The notes below the pieces were generated by a model that did not search any database, was not told the DNA's origin, and saw nothing but the letters and a program-made list of their open reading frames with translations. From positions 3,782,001 through 3,846,000 of the forward strand of contig NC_088312.1 in NCBI RefSeq assembly GCF_910592395.1: a DNA stretch of 64,000 bases, given 5' to 3'. Made by a program: the position numbers and the translations under genes. This DNA is from Lineus longissimus (Eukaryota; Nemertea; Pilidiophora; Heteronemertea; Lineidae). Shown here in pieces: positions 56,301 to 64,000 of the stretch; positions within the stretch are counted from its first letter, which is position 1; each line of letters opens with the position of its first letter.

Positions 56301-59300
56301 TTTGTGAGTCAATCTAATTCGATTCAAGATGCGATTACAGTTGTGAAATACTAATATTACAAACCATTTGGGAAAATACCATGATTACACAAGGGAAACT
56401 ACCATGATTACATTTGGGAAAATACCATTATCAACTGTCTTTGCCACTGTCCCTCCAACATCATACCAGTACATATGACCATAAAAATCGACCAATCAAG
56501 CCTCCTTGATGGAAACAATGTGAAACTGAATGCAATATGGTTTGACTATTTTCAAACCGAAACCAACCCAAATCACATGACCATCACTGTTTATCAAATT
56601 ATATACTCATCGATTGACAATCTATAATCATACAGTACAACCTGTGAATTTCTACGTGCAACCATCAATATCGATTAATCATAGCCAACTCAAAGGAACT
56701 CTGTTTGAAAGTGGACCCGTTCACACACATTCGAAACCATCATTACTGCTATAATTTTTCAAAAATTGTACAAGATCAAAAACAATTCAGCCCATTCTCA
56801 TTGGTTCGCACTGATTTTCAAACTTGGATTATTGATCTGGTTTATTGATTTTGACAATGATATTCTACAATAAGGTGTCAATACTGCAAATAAGAATTTG
56901 AAAATTGAAGTATACAAACAAAGCAATCAAACAAACATCAAAAGAGCTATTTTTCTCTGAACAAAATCAGATACATTAAATACCAAGATCCTCTTTTCAC
57001 ATTCAAATAATTATCATTAATAAGTTACATGGTGATCAAATTGATTTGTAGGTGAGCCACAGACTCTTGGCACATTCCTCCCACCTGTTCCCATCAACTT
57101 CCTGACACGTTCCTATCACCTTTTCAAAACATTCCCATCCTATCATGTTAACGTCAGGAAGCAGAACGATCACCCGCATCATGGATGATATAATCACCAT
57201 ACAAAGAGAAATTTGAACTTCTCACCAAAACCAAGAAAACCAGGAAAACCAGGCAAAATGAGCTATCGTTGGACTTACGTGCCATCACTCAAAATTCCAT
57301 CGATCAGGATAACAATGTCATATGAACTTTGGGTGTATATAGTCAAAACACTCGATTTTTTAAAAATTTCCATTCTAAAAAATCGATTGAGGCATTGAAC
57401 CCATTGTCGAAAGATCAAAGTCGAAATCAAAAATTCATTCAATTTTATCGAAAGTGCCATCAGATTGTTCCAGAATAAGCAGGGGCAAATACTGGCAGCC
57501 CAGAAGCATATTCTAATTAACTTCACTTTTGTTTTCATATATTTCAGTTTCAGGCATTCTTTCTTCAATTTTTTTTATGTTTGATGAAAGGAATGTCATT
57601 GGGAACGATAGATTGACTTGTTCAACAGACTGCAAGGGAAAAACTGCCACCATCAGAGAAGCCATTAATTTGGAACCAGCAACCTTATCAATATGTCTCT
57701 GATTAGCTTGCAGCTACCAATATAATTGTTACATAAACTATTGTTCATGGATACACAAATATATCTTCAGTAAAAGTGAGACAACATCTATTGAAAATCT
57801 TATTACATTTGTATCAACCCTTCAATGAAACTGGTGAAATAAATAATTCCCAACACAACTCCTGTGGTTTAATAAAAGAGAAGTTGATAATTTATTCCCC
57901 ATCCTCTCACATTTCAATGCTTCTAGATGATTCTATACAACTACCAAACGTATGATGTCAGACTGACTAAATTCGATCAATGCCTATGGGCAAATTAATG
58001 GTTTGACGAACTTAACAACTTCTGGATAATTCGAAATAAAAAACTCTGACACTTCAACCAGGAAATTGTCCTCGGGGTCTATCCGCTATGCTATGACCTC
58101 GTGCTACAAGTTAGCATAGATGTCTACAGGAATTGCAGCACATAGCACAACTTGTTGTCATTGAATTCTGAAAGAATGTTCTGGAAATTATATACAAAAT
58201 CATTGAAATCAATACATTGCATTTAGAATTGAGTGTAGCTACGGATGGATCGGTAACTGACTGCTCAATGCGGCGAGTGAGATTTCTAACTTCGTTCCCG
58301 GGTCTGCATAACAATTGCCCAACCAGGGAGCTCACGGATGGTGGTTTATGGGTAAACTCACATAAAGTCACCAACCGGCCTCTAGTATCCATGGATATCG
58401 TGAAACGTGACTTTCCCTTCTCTAGTGAGAGACCGGCGTTGGCTTGACATACTCATCATTCTCTGTGTGTGCAGATTACACCAATATACGCAAAATGACG
58501 TGGAGATACACCGGAGCTCCAGCCTTCCCCTTGCCGTTTTATTTCTTTGCAAGTAAGTGACAGCTATTTTTTCTATTGCCGTTGTCCGGTGTCAGTGTTA
58601 ACCCTCTCAGGTGAATTGTTTTTTCCCAACCTTGTGTTAATTTCATCCAAATCATAAACAACTTATTTGCTTTTGTTCCGAGGCATGAAAATTCTGTTTG
58701 AAGACCTCTGACCTCTGCTTAGTGGCCTTTAGGACCCTACCAATGGAGTACATTTTTTATCTTTAATAGGTCTATATTATCTGAATTCATGGATGATGGG
58801 ACTAATTTATCTGGTTTGTTGGTTTCTCACTTCAAGTTCTTTGTGCTCTGTTCTCTGGTAGAAGTATTCCCTTGAAACGAAAGGTTGTCAGAAAGAAAAT
58901 ATTTGTCTCATACGGAAACCTGCTAATCAATTGCCAAAAAAACCTCAACAAGTGTTAAGGTTCTAGAAAATTCCTAACCGATTTTAGAAGAATGCTAAAA
59001 ATGACATGACAATATGTAATGTATCTTCACCAACATGGCTTTTAAGGCCATTGTTCGTACCTTGCCTCAGGGATTCCATCTTACTGAACTAATGTTGATA
59101 TGATTAATTTAAGAGAAGAGTAAGGGGAAACAGGGTAAAAAATAAGCCACACATTTGTGCAAATAGTGGAATTGGGCCCTTTGAAATTTAATAATTCAGA
59201 TTTGGTGATAGATGTTCTACAATTTTAGTATTTTGGTCAATTCTGTTTTTGCAAATCTCAGTTAAGACTAAAAAGGAGTTAATTTTCTCTTAAATCTCAG

Positions 59301-62300
59301 TAAATGTTTGGCAATAGCTTTTCTCACTTTTGACGGGCAATGTTTGGTGTCATATGTAAGTAAGTAAGGTAAGGTAGTGTAATTACAGCCTCAGTAGAAT
59401 GATAAAACAGCCTTTTTCTACTGTATAAGCTATAAATGTACTGGGGCTATAATTGTATCAGTCCACCTTCTTGCTTAGTGATAAATCTCTACCGAGTTTC
59501 CGTGTGTCTGGTGATTGCTAGGTTTCAAATCCGAGTGGGAACTTGGTGATGTTTTTCTCCAAATCTCAGCAAATGTATGAGACTAGTTTCTTTCAATGCT
59601 GTGGTGAAAATGCAAACTTCCAAATCCACTGACAGGTATGGCCTGGCCAATGGACACAATACATCACTTTTAGATATTTCAGGGTAGCAGAGAATTGTGG
59701 CAGAGATTTAAGGCTTCAGTATTTGCAAGAGACAAAAAAGTAATACAAGGAATAACTTAAAGTGAAAGAAATATCCACTGACAAGTTAAATGCTGGTATA
59801 GAACACCATAATATTGCCATTTCTACAACAAAATAATAAATTTATTAGGATTACTGAAAACAAAAATTGGTGAATAGACCCGAGAGTTTGATGCAACCTC
59901 CCAGGAAAGCCCTGGACCGATAAACAACCACACAGTTTATTGTTGTGCATAACCATTGCGTAGGCCCAGTGTCAATGAAACCTCTGGCAATATCGTCAAC
60001 CCTACATCACATTTCTCATCAATTATGTACCGATCAAACTCATACGATGTGTACATTCAATGGGATATCATTAAAAATCAGTATATATTCAGAGTTTACA
60101 ATACATTCAGTGTACGTAGAGAATAAGACTAACATTTGATGTTAATCCATATTTTAAAACCTTAAGGTGCCACAAGAATTTAGCATTCACCACGATAGTT
60201 GAGTATATCTTTACAAAAGACTCAAGACAGTGGTCCGCTGGCCACAAATGGGTAAACAACTCGATTATTTATAACTTTTGAAATTGTGCCAATATTGTAA
60301 TGTTTTGTAGTATACTATTTAGAACAAATTATCAAAATCTATATCATTAGTTTGACAAGTGTTTTCCCAGCACCTATTGTTGGCATTGTGTCATTGAAAA
60401 TCAGAGGAGTTCTGATTAACGAGTTTACACTGACATGCTAGAACATAAGGACAAAAAACTGATTTGTTTCGAGATGCAATTATGTGATATGATAATCCTA
60501 CTATGAAACTGCTGAATGGACCTCTCTTTTTCTTTGTATTCAACAACAGCATCGAGACAACTAACTGGACCGAAAAGTAAAATTGTCCATGACTGGGCCT
60601 CTGAACTGAGGAAGTGTGTCTAATGAAACCATTCATTCCACTTATTCAGGGGAAAAAATTTACATGCAATAAATTTCTCTCGGTTGAATTCATAAATCTT
60701 TGAATGCACTGCAGCCTCCGTAGATCCTGATCATTGGATTTCCCAGATCTCTGTTTTCTCTAAGAATCTCTCAAATGAACTGTGTAGGTTGACATCTCCA
60801 GTGTAAATGTGACTGGCTCTTTTGACTTTTCTTGACTGTCCAGGAATGATCGCTCAGACTGTGACCTGAAAAAACTTCAGACTCTTAACAAAAACTACAA
60901 CTACACTAGACTGAAGCTACATTTAAAGGGTTAAATGCTCACAGCTATATCAATATGAATCTGATAGTCATATGCCTTGAGGTCAACAATCAAATCATGG
61001 CCACTTACACCACAGACAATCCCGACAACAACTACTGTCACATGAACCAAAAACTAGTGAAATCGGATGAGATTTATCGGAATGCATCGCATTATTGATC
61101 GTGGATCATTTTCATTAAAATTAGCATTATAATAATCGTTTTTGATATTGACTCTCCAGGAAGATGGTTTGGCCTTTAAAGATCTGAGGCTGGAGTGGGG
61201 TTTTATTGTAAACAAAGGGTACTCTGAAATGATACAAGCAGTTGATTTCAAGGCGTGGATTTGGACATCAGGAAGTATAATTCGTTATAGCAATAGATAA
61301 ACAACTCTCATTATTCGTATCGATTCTCTTAGAAGATTGTTTGTCCTTTAAAAATCTGAGGCCGCAGTGGGGTTTTACGAGAAACAAAGGATTTTATTAA
61401 TATGATACAATATGATACCAGCAGATTATTTTTCTGTTATGCTTAGGCACTTATTTCACCTTACCTGTGGTTATCTTAAGACTTTGTCACAGTACTTTGG
61501 ACGGCAGAACAAGCTAGTAACGCTTTGGCATTTACTTCATCTTTCTTATGGTTATGCTAATACGTTGTCAATATAATTCTGAAAGTAGAAATGTCACAGT
61601 TAGTATACATCAGGTCAAAGCAGATATATTAGTCTTGGTCCTGTATTCGCATAATGATAAACAAATGCTTTGGGATTTATTTAATCTTTTTTGTGGTTAT
61701 CCTTATACTTCATCTTTATACTTCTGAAGCAGAAATATCAGGTCAAGAACCGAATATTCTACCCATGTATCAAGATCATGACAGTAAGAGTAATTTTTTC
61801 TGGCAAATGGACAATGACACATCCAATTGAACAAGATGATTCAAGGGTCACTATAAGGAGAGCAATCGTTTTTCTCTGTTTGTCACAAGATATTCAGGAA
61901 TAACACAGCAGTACCATTGTTCTCAGTTACAAAGACGTACCTGCCTCACAAGTATTCCTAAATTGATCGACCTGGCATCCCTTACCGCAGCGCGTCGGAC
62001 CCTCTGTCGCTCTTCTGTCACTCTAATGGGCTAATGTATTTCGATCTTCTACCTTCACTTTTTCTTTCTGAATTCCGAACGGGGTAATTAAGACGCTGGT
62101 TCTTCACACAGCATGACTCCGGAAAACGTGTAATATAATACTAAATACAGTGTAATCGTTTCGCGCGATGACATGCGAGAGCAAACTGATAAATACAAGA
62201 TTTGTTTTGTCCCTCAAGAACCAATTTTGTTGTAACATGAATTTCGACATTTTTTCTCTAAGAATCAGAAGACTGAACGGAAGTGATCCAACTTGCACAC

Positions 62301-64000
62301 ACCAAGACTAGCTAGATCTGTAACCTCGTTCCAATCTCACCAATGGCCAATGTGGATCATCCTAGTTCTTGAACATATCTTGATGATATACGATGTCGGT
62401 GATTAATATACAAAGACGATATTTTTACAGACACTTTAACCAGCAATGAGAGAAGTACACAGCAAGTTCGAGCAATTTTGCAGTCCTACTTGGCCAAGAA
62501 AATGTTAAATGAGGCTGCCCTAAAGCCAGCTACTACATTTATTTCTTGATTTCAATAAATTACCATGTACACACCCCTTCCCTGACATGACAAGATCATA
62601 AACGGCCATCATGCCAAACCCACCAAGTCCAACGAAAAGTCTAAACATAAAACATATTGATGTTATCGCCTAGGGATACAAACAGTGTGTCATGAAAAGA
62701 ATATTTTTCCAAACGCAATTACTGGGTAGTTGATGCACACAACAGTAAAACCTGCCTTCTGGAATGTTCCGTCGAAAACGTGCTATGGTATTCGAAGAGA
62801 TATCACCGAAGGTTTTGTCGAAACAAAGTATAAATCCACATCAACCTGGATGAAAAAAATATACTGGAGTATGACACTTTGCACAGAGAATGCACATGGG
62901 ATTTTGTTCCAAATTAAGGAGAGATGAACTGTCATATAGTTGGCTATAGATGCAAAGACACACACTAAAATTGGCTATGTTGGTTGGCAAGACAAAAGCT
63001 TACAAACATTTCGATATCTTCCATTTGGATCTGCCATTTGTTTAAAAAGAGCTAGGGCAGATTCAGATGCCTGCCCTGGCAACCCCTGAGAGGCCGACAC
63101 TCCTCCCATCACACAACCAGAAGCCAAGCCAGAGAAACCCAATATTTACCACTCCCAAAGTTCAACACAACCATTAAGCGAAAAACTAAGTCAATAAAAT
63201 CAAGGCTGGGGATTCCAATGATTTGCATCCACCCCGATGACAATCTATGGTGGAAAGGCTCCTATTCACTTCATTATAGTGCTTTCTATATTTGCCAAAA
63301 ATCAACCATTTGCGCAATGATAATTCTAAAATCTTCACACTTTATACCTCTGATCAGTTTTGAAGCAACCAGCAACCAGTTGAAAATGTGTATTAATCTC
63401 AATGGTTCAAAACAGAATTGTGTAAAACATCGGTCCTGAAGGCAGGCTTATCAAAAAACATGAATTTCACCCCATTTGAGATTGCGGATTTGAACCCATT
63501 CCAATCTAAACCTCAATTATTCCAGCTATCCCATGGCATGCCAGGAAATGCAGCATTATTCACCATACAACCCCAAAGCAAAGATAACTCAGGACAGCTT
63601 TCAACCTCAAGAATTCTCATTCGAAAACAATTCAAATGTTAAGTCCCTATTTTACAGCGGCTTTATCCACGTCCAATTTTAAACTTTTTTTTGCCGGTTT
63701 TGCATGGACTACCACAGTCACACCAGAACAGAGCGATAGTCATTTTTTGCGCTGATCAAAATGGCTTTTAAAACCATCAGAAGTCAAAGTCCTCTTTCCT
63801 CTTCTTGACAGTGGCATTTAAATCCATAGCTGTTTTTAAAAGCTTTTTAATAGCTTACCTTACTGCTGAGAAGAACAATAAATGGAAAAATTTACAGCTA
63901 GTTTTGGGGAGAGTTTACCGAGAACTTGAGAATTCAGATTATTCACTTCGGCTTTTCTAGCGCTAACAGGCAGTAAATTATCACAATGTTTATTACAAGC
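50349..64000. other. Upstream part of SUPT3H or intergenic; no secure gene
   Basis: The missing 5' exon of SUPT3H must lie here or beyond the window. I see scattered exon-like pieces (58471-58552 plus; 62564-62640 and about 63008-63113 minus) but no recognisable protein family. Small repeats: three copies of a GGGAAAATACCATGATTACA-like motif at 56368-56430, and a diverged pair at about 61150-61220 and 61326-61400. Confidence 0.5.
58471..58552 (+). other. Possible 5' coding exon of an unidentified gene
   Basis: After a TGTGTGTGCAG acceptor, the sequence has an ATG at 58494-58496 and an open frame MTWRYTGAPAFPLPFYFFA ending at a consensus donor (GCAA|GTAAGT). The hydrophobic end could begin a membrane segment. 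I do not recognise the protein and found no partner exon, so this is a weak call. Confidence 0.25.

Overview
The window is genomic DNA from a eukaryote, almost certainly a bilaterian animal. Genes are split by GT-AG introns (one is GC-AG), intergenic space is AT-rich and holds degenerate minisatellites and MITE-like inverted repeats, and two single-copy genes are recognisable by protein similarity: TCEANC2 and SUPT3H. Both keep metazoan-type sequence. I read it as a (probably marine) invertebrate, but the sequence alone does not settle the phylum.

Layout. (1) 1-2096: no gene seen; a CRE/E2F-like promoter patch near 330-376. (2) 2097-8036, minus strand: a two-exon gene for a ~1756-residue protein, with a coiled-coil N-terminus (exon 1), a long disordered repeat-rich middle and 13 C2H2 zinc fingers (exon 2). 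(3) 8048-12400: tandem duplication, a perfect 64-bp inverted repeat, a minisatellite, no gene. (4) 12621-13747, minus strand: complete four-exon TCEANC2. (5) 14474-28547 (relics to about 32.1 kb), plus strand: the most interesting locus. Two constant exons (coiled coil, then a Ser/Thr/Pro-rich linker; 438 residues) are followed by at least 15 alternative 3'-terminal exons. Each starts at its own splice acceptor in phase 0, encodes two or three C2H2 fingers (42 in total), and ends in its own stop codon. Several are followed by their own poly(A) signal. At least five degenerate cassettes lie among or after them. (6) 29.6-31.8 kb: a ~100-bp minisatellite. (7) 32-37.9 kb: duplications, MITE-like elements, a tRNA-derived SINE head, no gene. 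(8) 38230-50348, minus strand: ten exons of SUPT3H (SPT3, SAGA subunit), lacking only the 5'-most coding exon. (9) 50.4-64 kb: no securely identified gene; probably the 5' intron or upstream region of SUPT3H.

How it fits together. The cassette locus has the architecture of insect lola/mod(mdg4)-type loci: one constant dimerisation module joined by alternative splicing to a choice of DNA-binding modules. Here the constant module is a coiled coil, not a BTB domain. The minus-strand gene at 2-8 kb is a paralogue: it shares the N-terminal motif (KG..L...WS.L...I..YQ..L..KE), a double-Met start, and a 5'UTR acceptor just before the ATG, but carries a single fixed 13-finger exon. The pair flanks TCEANC2 in opposite orientation. 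Uniform exon phase and stepwise decay of some cassettes point to tandem exon duplication with birth and death of cassettes.
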